Below, piece by piece: positions 23,444-34,977 of a stretch of DNA of 64,000 nt. The DNA lies in contig JABSSW010000008.1 of the NCBI GenBank assembly GCA_018902385.1, positions 806,001 through 870,000 of the forward strand. The letters are read 5' to 3'. How positions within the stretch are numbered: position 1 is the stretch's first letter; the number at the start of each line of letters is the position of its first letter. The notes under the pieces are model-generated. The model worked only from the letters and a program-made list of their open reading frames with translations. It was not told the DNA's origin and ran no database searches. The translations under genes were made by a program, and so were the position numbers. This DNA is from Physcia stellaris (taxonomy: Eukaryota > Ascomycota > Lecanoromycetes > Caliciales > Physciaceae).

Positions 23444-25087
23444 ATGGAAGTACATAAAGATAGCCAGTTCGCAGAGTCAAATCCCGGTATTCCAAAGGTA
23501 AGCATGAAAGCTCACCGGCAACTAACCGTTGTGATCAAGCTGGGTACGCATGGCATTCGGGAAGGTTGGAGGTCATTGCTAATTCGCATTTCCTCCCTAG
23601 GATCCAGCTCGATAGTCGACGAAAAGACCCACCAGCCAATCCTATCCGTTCTCACACTCATCGTTGAGACTGCGGTCAAACTTCGTAAAGATGGTCACCG
23701 AGTTGTCATTGTCTCCTCAGGAGCCATTGCAGTCGGCCTGCGAAGGATGGACATCGAGAAAAAGCCGAAAGTTCTTGCAAGAGTGCAGGTGGGAGAGCAT
23801 TGCGTCTCGGTCATGTTCCAAATTTCTAATTGAACGATCAGGCGTTGGCTGCTGTCGGACAGTGTCGACTCATAAGCCTCTGGGATAGTCTATTTGCTCA
23901 TTTACGGCAGCCGGTTGCTCAGATACTTCTTACAAGGAACGACATAGCAGATGTACGTATCTCCTCCATGCTTTCTTGTCATAGAATGCTCACGGGTGTC
24001 ACAGCGGACACAATACCTCAATGCTCAAAATACGGTTGCGGAGCTACTCAACATGGGAGTCATTCCGATCGTCAATGAAAACGATACTCTGGCCGTCTCT
24101 GTAAGCCCACGCGCTCGAATCCGATTCTGATTAGCCGCTAGAATTATTCAGGAAATTAAATTCGGCGACAATGACACCCTTTCCGCGATAACGGCTGCCA
24201 TGGTCCAAGCAGACTATCTCTTTCTGATGACCGATGTAGACTGTTTGTACGATAAAAATCCACGAACCAACACGGACGCCCAGCCCATTGAAGTCATAGA
24301 GGATATCTCATCCCTCGTGGCTGATGTATCCTCAGCTGGATCCAGCCTCGGAACAGGTGGAATGTCCACCAAACTCGTTGCCGCTCGGTTAGCTACTTCA
24401 GCTGGAGTTACGACAATCATCACGCGGTCTTCAAAGCCAGGGAATATAGCCGAGATTGTGGACTACGTTCAGGCCTCGAAGCAAGCAGAATCCCTCTCTG
24501 CCTCGATCTCGACAGACGCTATCGATACCCCTTCTCTCTCTAATTCAGTCTCGTCTCTCCAAATTGAAGTGACACTAAAGCCTCCGCTACACACTCGCTT
24601 CCTTCCGGATCCTCAGCCCATCCGAGACCGCTCTTTCTGGCTCCTCCATGGCCTAGCTCCTCATGGGACCATTTTCATTGACGAAGGCGCTCATCGTGCG
24701 CTAGCTGCAAAAGCAGGTCTCCTACCGGTCGGAGTTTTAGATGTCGAAGGCATATTTTCGCAACAGGAAGCCGTTCGGTTAGTTGTCATGCCCGGCAGAC
24801 GCTCAATCGCAACAGCCGCCCGTCCCCACAGTCTTCCACCAAGCAGCTCTTCAGATTCGGTAGTAGATGTGGACGGAGAGGAGAAAGCAAAGTCAGATCC
24901 ATTTGAGGTAGGTAGGGCGTTAGTGAACTACTCATCGGTTGAGGTCAGCCGAATCAAGGGGCTTCAGAGCACAGAGATCCACACTGTCCTTGGGTATGCC
25001 GACTCCGAGTATGTGGCGCCAAGGGAAAACATCAGCTTGACCAAAAGGGATAAGATAAGTAGGCCAGTCACTCCTGGTCGAGCTTGA
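23444..25087 (+). CDS. PRO1: Glutamate 5-kinase with PUA domain
   Basis: Catalyses ATP-dependent phosphorylation of glutamate, the first step of proline synthesis. Five exons (23444-23543, 23601-23788, 23842-23952, 24005-24100, 24152-25087) with introns of 51-57 bp give 476 residues. The amino-acid kinase domain shows [74 protein letters not shown] and [15 protein letters not shown]. The PUA-type C-terminal domain begins near [14 protein letters not shown] and has a Ser-rich insert (about 24820-24900) common in filamentous fungi. A second in-frame ATG lies at 23504, so the first 20 residues are uncertain. One oddity: the usual KLGTSS reads KLGSSS after splicing at 23544-23600. Confidence 0.95.
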
Positions 25088-25386
25088 TCACCATAGCTTG
25101 TCGATACATGGCGATTTCAAGCAGGCTTCTTTTTGCGAACAAGCTATTGAGCTTCATTTGGTGCAACCTGCATTTCTCATTCGAAGATAGCCATCCATAC
25201 TCCTCATAGCTATCACGCAAAACCAGACGAGCAACCCCGTCAAGCACATTCGCTCATGAAGATCAGTTCCCAGCAAAAACGCCCTATCCTTCTCAGCGAA
25301 TATGCAAAATTCCCTCAGTTGGTAATAGCCTGAAGATCCAACACTGGACCCTAGAACCTGTCGTGTTGAGCGGCATTGTTGCTATA
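25088..25386. other. Convergent intergenic region
   Basis: 3' regions of PRO1 (+) and the disordered protein gene (-). Nothing else seen. Confidence 0.5.
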
Positions 25387-27090
25387 TTACCGCGCATCAA
25401 CCATCTGACTACTTCCACTATGGGGCGTCACATCCTCAATCTCGAGCGCCCACTCATCAACCTCCCTAAATTTCTGCGCCAGTCGTCTCATCTCCCCCTT
25501 CACAGCCGCTCCATCCCTGCCATAAGTAGCTCCTCCCTTCACTCTTCCCTTGACTGGAGATGTCTCGCGCTCGTCGCCCTCATCTCCATGATCCTCACTC
25601 CCCTCCCCACCAAAATTAACCTCAACGGCCGTATTCCTTCCATACGTAGCGCTCACTCTACCCTTCTTATTCTTCACCACCGGCGTAGCTTTTACGCCTC
25701 CCACCTTTTTCTTAACATTCCCATTTCCCCGAACTTTCGGCGCGCGGTGGAAGCTTAGTTCGTCTTGGTCGGAGCTGGCTTCTATGTCGCTACTGCTGGG
25801 GATGTCGAATTCCGTGGCCTTGGCACGGACGCGACGGCGTGGGAGCAGGTTTTGGAGGGATGCTGTTGTGAGCGGCTTTAGTGCTGTGCTCTTTGTGGGG
25901 CGCATGGGGGACGGGTGGGAGGAAGTGGAGGATTGGGGGGAGCGGGGCGGGGAGAGCGCGCGGGAAGGTTGGGTTCGGGTTGGTTGTGCTTTCGACTTAA
26001 GGATGTTTTTGGAACGAGGTTTGTTTGCAGTTGTGCTTCGTGCTTGTGGCTGTGGGGTTAGGGGCGGGCTGCTGCTGCGAGGTGGTGCGAGGGTGGAGGT
26101 TCCGAGCTGGGATGAGAGTTGCGTGGATTGGATGACTCGTGGTAATTGCGGTTCTGCGGCATTTTCGTCGGGGGGGATGTCGAACTGGCTCAGCCCTGAG
26201 GAGGTCGATTGATCGGCCGGCGAAAATGCGTGTGAGGGAGATGGTTGGGATGCAGGTACCTGGATCTCAGGCTCGATGGCTGCTAGCTTTCGTTTGCGTG
26301 AGCCAGAGGAAAGCTGTTGAGAGGATGTACGTGCTGAAGAAGCGCTCTTTGCATCTGCCGGTTGTGACTTTGATATCATGAAGGGAGTGGATTCGCCATC
26401 CGGCTGGAAATCGTTGAGGCTGTCTTCGCTATTGCTCTCTTCGGCTTGCTGTTGTTGGTGCTGGGCTGACACCATTGCCAGTAAGCTTGGTTGTCTAGGC
26501 CTTCGCTTGAAGTCCGTCAATATGGATGACTCGCGTCGTTGAGACCCAACTGCTGTCGTGGGCCTTGCAGGCCTTGCACCCATTGCTACATTGCCCACTT
26601 CACCGAGGGCTGCGTCCGAGATTTCAGAGCGCGCTTCTGGCACAGCTAATCCATCACTATTTGTGTTCTTCTGAGTTCCTGGAATCACCCTTCCTTTTGC
26701 TATTTCTCTTTGCTCTTCTTCGGCCTTCTGCTTCGCCAATGCCGCATTTCTCCTCTCCTCCAAAGCTGCAATAGCCTTGGCATGATCACCTTCCCTAGCA
26801 ATCCGCGACAGCGCCGCTCTCTTTCTGCCCCGGATCGGCTTCAGCCGCCCTCCTGCCAGATCCTCTGGTGCTAATGCACCCGACATTGTCGCTTCTTGGG
26901 GCGCGACAACCCGTTGATTCACTCCCGCTTTGCTCTTGCTGATAAGACCTTCGCTATCATCGCTGTTGGTTGTGACGCGTTCAGAAGAGCTGTGAGACGA
27001 CATCTCCGAAGTCGGGTTTGAGGTTGATACTGTTGCGAGGCGTGTGATGGGCTCAGAGGGCGCGACTTTGCTACGCTTCGGGCGAGGCAT
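25387..27090 (-). CDS. Conserved-looking disordered basic protein, function unknown
   Basis: Uninterrupted 567-residue reading frame, ATG at 27088-27090 (MPRPKRSKVAPSEP). Composition is dominated by Ser, Pro, Lys, Arg and Gln, with little predicted structure. There is a short charged helix at about residues 95-130 (RAALSRIAREGDHAKAIAALEE, then AALAKQKAEEEQREIAKGR) that could form a coiled coil. The last part carries two copies of ATYGR (near residues 487 and 525). The protein ends with an ordered-looking motif, MRRLAQKFREVDEWALEIEDV. Several basic clusters (KRSK, RGRKR, GSRKRK) suggest a nuclear location. I do not recognise the family. Confidence 0.7.
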   Translation of the reverse strand: MPRPKRSKVAPSEPITRLATVSTSNPTSEMSSHSSSERVTTNSDDSEGLISKSKAGVNQRVVAPQEATMSGALAPEDLAGGRLKPIRGRKRAALSRIAREGDHAKAIAALEERRNAALAKQKAEEEQREIAKGRVIPGTQKNTNSDGLAVPEARSEISDAALGEVGNVAMGARPARPTTAVGSQRRESSILTDFKRRPRQPSLLAMVSAQHQQQQAEESNSEDSLNDFQPDGESTPFMISKSQPADAKSASSARTSSQQLSSGSRKRKLAAIEPEIQVPASQPSPSHAFSPADQSTSSGLSQFDIPPDENAAEPQLPRVIQSTQLSSQLGTSTLAPPRSSSPPLTPQPQARSTTANKPRSKNILKSKAQPTRTQPSRALSPPRSPQSSTSSHPSPMRPTKSTALKPLTTASLQNLLPRRRVRAKATEFDIPSSSDIEASSDQDELSFHRAPKVRGNGNVKKKVGGVKATPVVKNKKGRVSATYGRNTAVEVNFGGEGSEDHGDEGDERETSPVKGRVKGGATYGRDGAAVKGEMRRLAQKFREVDEWALEIEDVTPHSGSSQMVDAR

Positions 27091-27828
27091 GTTAACCGTT
27101 GTGGTGAAGAAGAACGTTTTAGACAGTGCGCAGATGAGTAGACCAGCTCGAGCGCCTGATCACCGCAGCGCACCGCAACGACAAGATGTATTCGCGTCAG
27201 GTGTAATCGAGGACGCGTCGTCACTTGTATGATGCTCTAAAGGACACTAGAGTATTTCAAGCTTAGTGGTTTGCCTGATCACGGGACTCTTGGATCTAGG
27301 TAGAACACGAGTCCCAGTGAATCCTTTCATATGTACGAGTACCTATTCTGGCCCCATTCACTTCACTCGAGGATTCGTCAGGAGTCAGTATCTACCTTTG
27401 GCTTTGTTTGACCTTTTCTTTCCGTGGAGTTACTGAGCCCTACGGCTCTTAAGCAACATGCAGCAACAAACAGGGGCGACCTTACTTTCATGTCGCCGAT
27501 CAATATCACATACGTATCCCGTGCACTATGTAGTATGGCACTTCGGATCTAGGAAGCACATAACTGGGGACTAAACGGAGCGAGGCGCGGAACTGTCTCT
27601 AAAGCACTCCGCTGGCAGGAACCAAGACAAAGTGCCACTCTCCACCAGTGTATGGGATACAGGTTACATTTCGAGGATCACTAGAACTATCTGAGTGCTG
27701 CTAAAGATGTAGGTATGATATTAATACCCTATATTAAATACATGTGTGAGGAATTGGGGGGTCTTTTGACTTGACATTAGAAATTCCGACTGGTCTCAGA
27801 TATCCACTGAATCCGGCAATGTTCTGCC
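27091..27828. other. Intergenic region before the cluster
   Basis: Holds the promoter of the disordered protein and the 3' region of the MFS gene. No gene, repeat or RNA recognised. It may mark the left border of the polyketide cluster. Confidence 0.45.
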
Positions 27829-29689
27829 TTAGTAAGTCGTCTTGCTAGACTTACGGATTCTTTCTCCAAACTTGTAGAAGACCCACGGAATAGGGCACAA
27901 GGCCAAAGCTATGAAAGCCAGCAAGCTATTGCCCCAGCCAATTCCTAGCGCTTTGTACATCGGCGGCCCAGCCAAGGGTAAGGTCGCGCCAACCACTGAT
28001 CTCAGCACTGCGTTCGCTGCAGTCGCACTAGCGGCATATTCCGTAAAGGCGTCCACAACGTACGTGAGCGTGCAGACCAAAGTAACGAGCAATCCGATTC
28101 CGAAGAATGCGTTGCCAATAATAGGCACGATCCAATGGACCGCGTATTTTGCTGACCAGCCGTACATCAGAAGGCCAATTGGTAAGGTGAACGAAGTCCA
28201 AACCATGGGCAGTAGGCGGTATTCAGGCTTCAGTTCTCCATTGGCAGCTTTTGCGAGCAGCACTTTGTCTGAGAAGACTCCAAAAATGACCAGGCCAATG
28301 ATGTTGCCAACACCCAGACCTAGGTAGACCAATCCTGTTATCCCGATGTTGAAATGGTAATACTCTCCGAACACGACGGGAAATGTTGTGAAAAGCAAGT
28401 AAAGGTAACCATAGGTGACCGCCATGAAAAGTGACAGAAGGAAGATGATGGGAGAAAAGAGCAACATCTTTGCGGGGCGTATCAAAGTATTCCGCCAAAG
28501 TCGGCCGGGCGTGAGACCCTGATCATATCTTGAGCGCAGAGACATATTGCCTGTCTTTTTCTGCAAAGCACGCGTTTTGCGTTCCATGATCACGACTCCG
28601 TAAGTCTCTCGCATGAAGACGAAGTTGACTAGCGTGATAGCGCCCTCCTAAATTCACCTCTTGGTAAGCTTAGTCCGCAGCGAAGAGATCAGGGAGCATG
28701 AAGTATAGCACTAACAATCATCAATAATAACCACATAAGCCATCTCCACCCTTTCGCTCGAGTCAAAAAGCCACCCGCTACTGGTCCAAATATCGGTCCT
28801 AGCGTAGGACCAAGAGCGTATATACCCATATACTTCCCCCGTCGCTCCTGCGGTATTAGATCGGAGATGGTTCCACCGCCAATCGCCAGTGGCGCAGATC
28901 CTGCACAGCCTTGGAGGAATCGCAGTGCAATCTCGCTATTCATGCTGGGAGCCAAAGCACAACCGACGGTAAGGGCCGCAAAGGCTGTATTACAACTATG
29001 ATAGAGTGGCGTTCGACCATAGAGTTCAGATAGCGGTGCAATTACCAGTGGTCCAGCAGCGAAGCCCAGCAAGTATACAGAGACAACCAAAGAGCCGAGC
29101 TCCGCGTTTGTTGACTTAAATTCGGCCAGGATCTGTGGGATACCTGTTGCAAGGATGGAGGAGCCAAGAGGGCTGTTGAAAATGTCCAACGAGAATTAGT
29201 AATGATACTCCTAGTCGTGAAGCGGATGCTGCGGCCAAAGGGATCTAGGACGTGGGAGTAAAAGGAGATTGTAGCTTGCCTGATGAAAGTAATGGCGCTG
29301 ACGAGAAAGATATGTGTCTTTATCTTCCACGGCGGCCAGTTCAACGGATTTGTCGGATCATCCGGACCATCCCAATCAACAACATTTGGGTCGACGGACT
29401 CATCCACTTTCTGTGGTTTCCCGTCATCTGTTGATGGAGAGCGAGAACCATTTATGTTGGCTTCAAGGTCGGTAGGCTTTTCATTGTCGACTTCAGCTGC
29501 ATTTTTTGGAATGCTGTACTTTGTGTCATCGCTCCGTTCGCTTTCAGCTTTTCGCTCACTGTCATGTCGAGACTTCTCAGACGACACGGATACCGCTTTA
29601 GCGGAATGTGCATCATCTACTGCTTTCGCTGAAGTGGTATCAGCGTTGAAGCTCGTAACCGGAGCACTGAAGGACTTGGGGTCCTCCAT
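27829..29689 (-). CDS. MFS transporter, DHA1 multidrug/polyamine type
   Basis: Drug:H+ antiporter-like exporter in the plasma membrane. Exons 29689-29280, 29172-28716 and 28647-27829 give 561 residues. A long hydrophilic N-terminus (about 130 residues) ends in DWDGPDDPTNPLNWPPWK, the typical lead-in of the fungal Tpo1/Flu1 group. Twelve hydrophobic segments follow. Motifs seen: SELYGRTPLYHS (motif A, loop 2-3), LRFLQGCAGSAPLAIGGGTISDL (motif B/C area) and DLIPQERRGKYMGIYALGPTLGPIFGP. The first intron (29279-29173) has a GC donor (AG|GCAAGC) with a normal AG acceptor, the second GT-AG. It is the left member of the cluster and is divergent from the methyltransferase. A role as product exporter is inferred from position. 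Confidence 0.9.
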
Positions 29690-30824
29690 GAGTTGAACAC
29701 TACGACAGTGACCTCAATTACGGTCCAAGCTGGGTAGGCAACAAGTAACAGCAAGACTTGACGGGATCTACACTTAGGCTGCTTCCACACTCAAGTCAGC
29801 GAGGGTGATTCTTGCAAACCGTAGTAAATCTGGGCGAGGACGTTCTGCAAGGTCAAAACATGCGAAATACCCAGAAAATGATCCATGACGAGAGCGATGC
29901 CCAGAGGGATGGTCAACATGGACGACAGCAAGAGTGCAGCTTGTCAATAGGTGCGTCTAAGAGTCATTCGACGCTGCAGAGCATCGTGGCTTGATGGAAG
30001 ACGTGAATGGAAACGACACGGACAGACATTACACCGACTGAGTATCTTTAGGCCGACCAGCAAGATCATCTCTACGCTTCCGCTGCTAGTTGCATATGCA
30101 TGCGAAACATGTCAAAAGATGATTTTGTGGAGATTTCTGAGGAGAGACGCTGAATTGAATCAGGTGTGGCACACTTTTCCTCGCAAGACGTCCAATCACA
30201 TCACCGACGGACGGTCGTCCTCCAGGACCGAACTGAAGCGACGATCACGATATCAGCTGCAGCAATATTACGGAGTACGCTCGTCCGCGTCCTGATAAGG
30301 CACGTCAAGCATGCGGCTACTGGACACTTTATGCAGGGCGCCTCCCCAAGCTTTGGCTAATCCACCTTCACTAGAGGCCGAGCCCGAACCGTTAGGGCCC
30401 GAGCTCAACCCAATCTCTAATTCAACGTGCAGCGCCAGGGGGTCCTTTCGAGCCTGCATCAAAGTCCACATGCAAGGTCCGATCTGCCGGACGTCTCGTC
30501 TGGGACCATGATGACGTACAAGATATGATCTTCAAAATCGACTATTTCACTTCGGCTCCTTAGAAGAGCGAGCACAGCAGCGCCAGCCTCTCTCTCAAGG
30601 AGTCTTCCACATGGAGTTAACGCTTCGATCAAGCCGACAAGACGAACACCTTGGAGATAATGATTGGAGAAGAGCCGACGAGCCGAAGCCTTGGCGACGG
30701 CGAGCTGCTTTCTGGCCATCATGGACATAGATATAACTCCGTGTGAAGCAAGTGCGAAGCAAATGCAAAGCAATTACACCATAACACTCTCAATACAACC
30801 GAATCGTTAACAGTTTCTTCCAAG
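29690..30824. promoter_or_regulatory. Divergent promoter region MFS / methyltransferase
   Basis: The 1.1 kb between divergent start codons. No gene recognised; a short minus-strand open frame around 30459-30773 has no family. At 30213-30230 there is an inverted repeat with CGGTC and GACCG arms around an 8-bp centre, giving CGG-N12-CCG. This is the kind of site bound by Zn2Cys6 regulators of fungal clusters. No such regulator gene lies in the window. Confidence 0.45.
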
Positions 30825-32271
30825 ATGACTTCAGTCGACGCTATTCCCTCACCATTGACCCGCCTAGAGAGTCAGCCTGATGACTTGATGGGCTCCGCTG
30901 ATGTTGACGGTGCATCAGCTCTTCTGGAGGGACACATGCCCGGAAAAGTGCCTGGGTTCAGTGCAGCTACTGAAAACCCGGCGTCCAATGGGACAGAGAA
31001 CACTCCGCAGGTGAATCAGCAAGAAAAGACACTGGATACGACGGAAGCCCCAGCGTCTAATGGGACAGAGAACCATCCACTAGTCAATCAGCAAGCAGAG
31101 GTGCTAGAAACGAACGGGTCAGGGAGCCACCCGGGACCCACGGACGAAATAAAGACCCCTGCAGTGAATGGCGGAGCGGAGCATCCAGCGTCCAATGAAG
31201 GGCAGAGCCAGCCAAATTTCCCTACTGGAACTGAGAAGCCTAGCGTCATTCCTCCGATTCAGCCGGGGGGCAAGAAGAACAACAAAGGAGTTCCTTGGTA
31301 TGACCCCTACCCTGTCCATTGCAGCCCTGCATCATCCCAGCCGTCGATTTCCTACTCCCCTGATCTCGCCTTTGCATACTGATAACGTTAGGTACCACAA
31401 AACACCCACTGACATTGACCCAATCACCCGTAAGCTCCTCGAGAACTACAGTCAAATCCAACCAGACCAAGTAGAGCAGCACGTCATCGCCATCGTAAGT
31501 CTCCAACCCAGTCTTGCCTCCTTTCAGTGCCTATCATTTTACCCCCTTTGCCCTACAAGCCCCCATCCGCTCACCCTGCACCTCCAGCGCGAAAAAGCGT
31601 GGGACGTCTTCCCCTACCCCTGCATCGGCCAGTTCCTCTTCCTAAACCTAACCATCAACCTCTCGCCCTACTACCCCACCCTCGTCTCCCGCCTGCGCGA
31701 CCAAGGCCAAACCATCCTGGACCTAGGCTGCTGCTTCGCGCAAGACGTCCGCAAACTCGTCTCCGATGGCGCGCCCTCCCAAAACATCTACGGCGCCGAC
31801 CTCTACGGCGAATTCATGGACCTCGGCTTCGAGCTCTTCCGCGACCGCAAGACGCTCAAGAGCACCTTCTTCCCGTGTGACATCCTCAACGAGCAGGATC
31901 TCTTGCTCCGCGGCATGAACGGCGAGATGGACATTGTGTACCTGGGGCTCTTCCTGCATCACTTCGATTTCGAGACCTGTGTCTCGGTGTGCGTGCGCAT
32001 CACCAAGATGCTGAAACCGAAACCGGGGTCACTGGTTATGGGCGTGCAGGTGGGTTCGCTGGTGGGCGATACGGTGGGTATCCCGATTCCGAGCGGGGGT
32101 ATTCTGTTCAGACATGATATCCAAAGTCTGGAGCGGGTGTGGAAGGCGGTCGGGGAGAAGACGGGGACGGAGTGGAAGGTTGAGGCGAGGTTGGAGCGTG
32201 GGAAAGGGTTTGGCGAGAAGTGGCAGATTGAGGGGACGAGGAGGCTAGGCTTTGAGATTCATAGGCTGTAG
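30825..32271 (+). CDS. SAM-dependent methyltransferase, AusD/Trt5-like (secondary metabolism)
   Basis: Exons 30825-31297, 31392-31494 and 31588-32271 give 419 residues. The catalytic part starts near residue 155: WDVFPYPCIGQFLFLNLTIN, then the SAM-binding motif I TILDLGCCFAQDVRKLVSDGA, acidic motif YGADLYGEFMDLGFELF, and MDIVYLGLFLHHFDFETCV. This signature is shared with fungal meroterpenoid carboxyl methyltransferases (AusD, Trt5, AdrK), which esterify a carboxylate. The first 150 residues are disordered and contain an imperfect 24-residue repeat (ASNGTEN..., DNA copies starting at 30981 and 31053, a third partial at 31188). This N-terminus is unusual for the family. It sits between the MFS and P450 genes of the cluster, so methylation of the polyketide carboxyl group is the natural inference. 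Confidence 0.88.
30975..31110 (+). repeat. 72-bp imperfect coding tandem repeat
   Basis: Two adjacent copies of a 72-bp unit beginning GCGTCYAATGGGACAGAGAA, in frame, encode two 24-residue blocks in the methyltransferase N-terminus. A degenerate third piece starts at 31188. Confidence 0.7.
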
Positions 32272-33216
32272 ATATGGGGTTATTAGAGGGAATTTTGGAA
32301 TTTTGGAAGAAAGGGTAAGGGAGTTGGGATACTGTTCAGGACTGGAGGCACGGGAGTGGGACGGAGCATCGATGCTGGCATCGGGATGCGGGGCATAGGA
32401 GGATCGAGCACAATGGCTGAGGAGAGGCTGGGGGCGGATGGGGTGATTCAACATCGCGCCATTCGACGACCAAAGAATGTTAAAAAGTCAATGTACGATA
32501 CAAAAAGGTCCACAGTCACAAAAGCCACTCTCTCGCAAATGGAAGACTGCATCGCGCAAAGACAATGAAGATCATCATCATCAACAGTTTTCCAAAACCA
32601 AAACGATGATCAGGACACTCCCAATCGCAGGGTCCTTCCAGAAACCTTCGAATGACAGATTAGGTATGACAGATATGATTTTTTCAAAGGGAGGGTGTGT
32701 AGCAGAGGACTTTCCAAGGAGGGAGGGTGTGTGGCAGACGAACTTTATACTTTCACCGTTAGCTGTCGTGGCGCGAAGGAAGAGGACGATTGGGTGGTAG
32801 ACGGCATCCTAGTCGGATGGGTTAGCTAAGGTGCAGAATCGAGGACCAAAGCGGCTGCAATGTCATGCATCGATTGGTTCCCCACGCGTTCTATCTGGGA
32901 GTGTACGGATGTAGGTCCGCGTGTATGTAGACGTCTACCTCATATTCAACATTATTGAGTGACACGGCGTCAACATGAGGCGCGAGCCAGCAGAGCAAAC
33001 GTCATTGACATTTTCATCATTATTGACATCGGAGCAATCTTGAGCCGACTGTACGCTCGACCTCCATCGCCAATGCCTCTTTTGTAGAATCAGACATACG
33101 TTGCTGCGAGATAAGGTAAGCCCAGTTTGGTGGTTGCATATCCAATTGCAGTTTGCACAATCTCCCACGACGACCCCAAAAGCGTCCCCCTTTGCATGAG
33201 CTGGTAACTCTCGCTA
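32272..33216. other. Convergent intergenic region
   Basis: Between the ends of the methyltransferase (+) and P450 (-). Contains a short direct repeat of GGGAGGGTGTGT about 30 bp apart (near 32690 and 32720). No gene recognised. Confidence 0.5.
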
Positions 33217-34977
33217 CTATCCTCGCTTGACCAGCGACAGATCCACCATCAATGGTTTCTTATCCCACTGGATCCAGCTGTCCTGCTTGTCCCAGTCCTG
33301 GCTCTCGGGGCTAAGCTGCATGTCGAAGCTGAAGAGCATGCGCGCTAGGATAAGGCGCATTTCCAGATATGCGAGGCTAGCGAGCCACGTTCGTCAGCAT
33401 TTCCACCCTGCATTCTTGGGAGAGAGGGGGCAGGAAGAGAGATAAGGGAAAGGAGCGGAAGGGAAAGCTTACTTCCGGCCAATGCAGCTGCGAGGCCCGA
33501 TCGAGAATGGCTGTGAAGCTTCCTTGATGTCAGCCGCGAAATGCTTGTCACCTAGCCAGCGCTCAGGAGCGAAGACGTCTGGGTCGGTGAAGTTGGCGGG
33601 GCTGCGGTGGGCGGCGTGGGTGCTGAACTGCACGTAGGTCTTTATTGCAAAGTCAGCTCCGAGACTAAAATAAGCAGGGTACAACTCACCCCTCCAGGAA
33701 CCCACTTCCCACAGATCGTCGCTCCACACCGTGGTGTAAGGCGTGGAAGTCCCTCAGGGAACGGCGGATACATCCGTAGCCCTTCGGAGACCAGCGACGC
33801 AAGATACGGAAGCCGTTTCACACTCTCAGGCACGATCTCGTCCTCATTGGCAAATGCAGTCCGGATCTCCTCCACGGCCTTCTTCAAAGGCCCAGGGTGT
33901 TTGAGGAGCTGGAAAGTGATGCCGGCTAGGCCAGATGCAGTACTTTCGCTTCCTGCAAGGACGAGCAACGTGGAGTTTGCATAGAGCTCTTGCATTGGCA
34001 TAGCGACGCCGTCTTTGCCTTTGATGATGTAAGAGAGGAAGTCAGGCCGGTCAGTTTTGGAGGCAATGCGGCGGTCGACTTTTTCCATGTTCAGGGTGAA
34101 GACTTTGGCTTGGCGGGCTTTCATCGATTTGGGGATCATGAGTCTGACAAGCTTGTCGAGAGGGGCGAGCTGCTTGCTGGTGGACTGGTGAGTAGGATTT
34201 CTTCAATCGAAGAGGAAATGTATTCACCTGATGTTGACGAATGCGAAGGTCTTGAAGGCATTGAAAACGAGAGCAACCCATTCAGTGAAGCTAGCGGCCT
34301 CGAGACATTTGAAGGGTTCCCCGAAAGCCAGATCGCCAATCAAGTCGAAAGTAGTCCAGATGTACCATTCGAACATGTCGACCGAATTCGAGGTTCCGGG
34401 TGCTTCAACTCGTTCGCGCAATTTGTTGATGAGAAGAGATGTGAAGTGCTGCAGCATATCAGTCTGATCTGACAACGCCTTGTCGGAAAAGGCGGGCAGA
34501 ATCTTGCGGCGGACGCTGCTATGGGCGTCGCCTTCCGAAGTCAAGATGGAGTGAACGCCATTGGTAGCCGGCTGGAAGAATGCTGGATTCTTACGAAAGC
34601 CCTCACCTGGCTGGCGATGGCCATAAATTGTTTTCAATGCTTCCGGATCCGTGTACGAGAGCTCATTGGGAGCCACGCGGACAACAGGACCATACTTCTC
34701 GTGGAGTTCCTGGAAGCGAGGTACAAGCTTCCCGGAGGCCATCCATTGGAGATAAGGGAGCCGAGCAGCGATGAGAAATTTTGGACCGGGATAGCTCTTC
34801 AAGGGATGAAAGTAGAAGTTGTAGAAGATATTCCCTACGCAGTAGACTAGAACCTGATTTCCGGAGCCTCAGTAACTACATAACGAACATGGAATGAGTC
34901 ACTCTACTCACAAGAGAAACAGTTACACCTAGGCCAGCCGCTACTCCACTCAAAGAGAAGTTGGAAAATGTTTGCAT
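33217..34977 (-). CDS. Cytochrome P450, CYP65/isotrichodermin C-15 hydroxylase-like
   Basis: Five exons (34977-34912, 34853-34228, 34176-33690, 33639-33473, 33376-33217) give 501 residues, all phases consistent. The N-terminal membrane anchor runs from MQTFSNFSLSG to NIFYNFYFHPL and is followed by the proline hinge YPGPKF. The I-helix has LVLAGSESTASG, the K-helix EGLRMYPP (ExxR), the PERW motif is DVFAPERWLGD, and the haem loop is FSIGPRSCIGR with the axial Cys. The fourth junction yields CIGRNLAYLEMRLILARM, as expected. Microsomal monooxygenase. In the cluster it could oxidise an aryl methyl group; in the atranorin pathway a P450 takes such a methyl to the aldehyde. An in-frame ATG upstream, at 35046, could lengthen the N-terminus. 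Confidence 0.92.
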
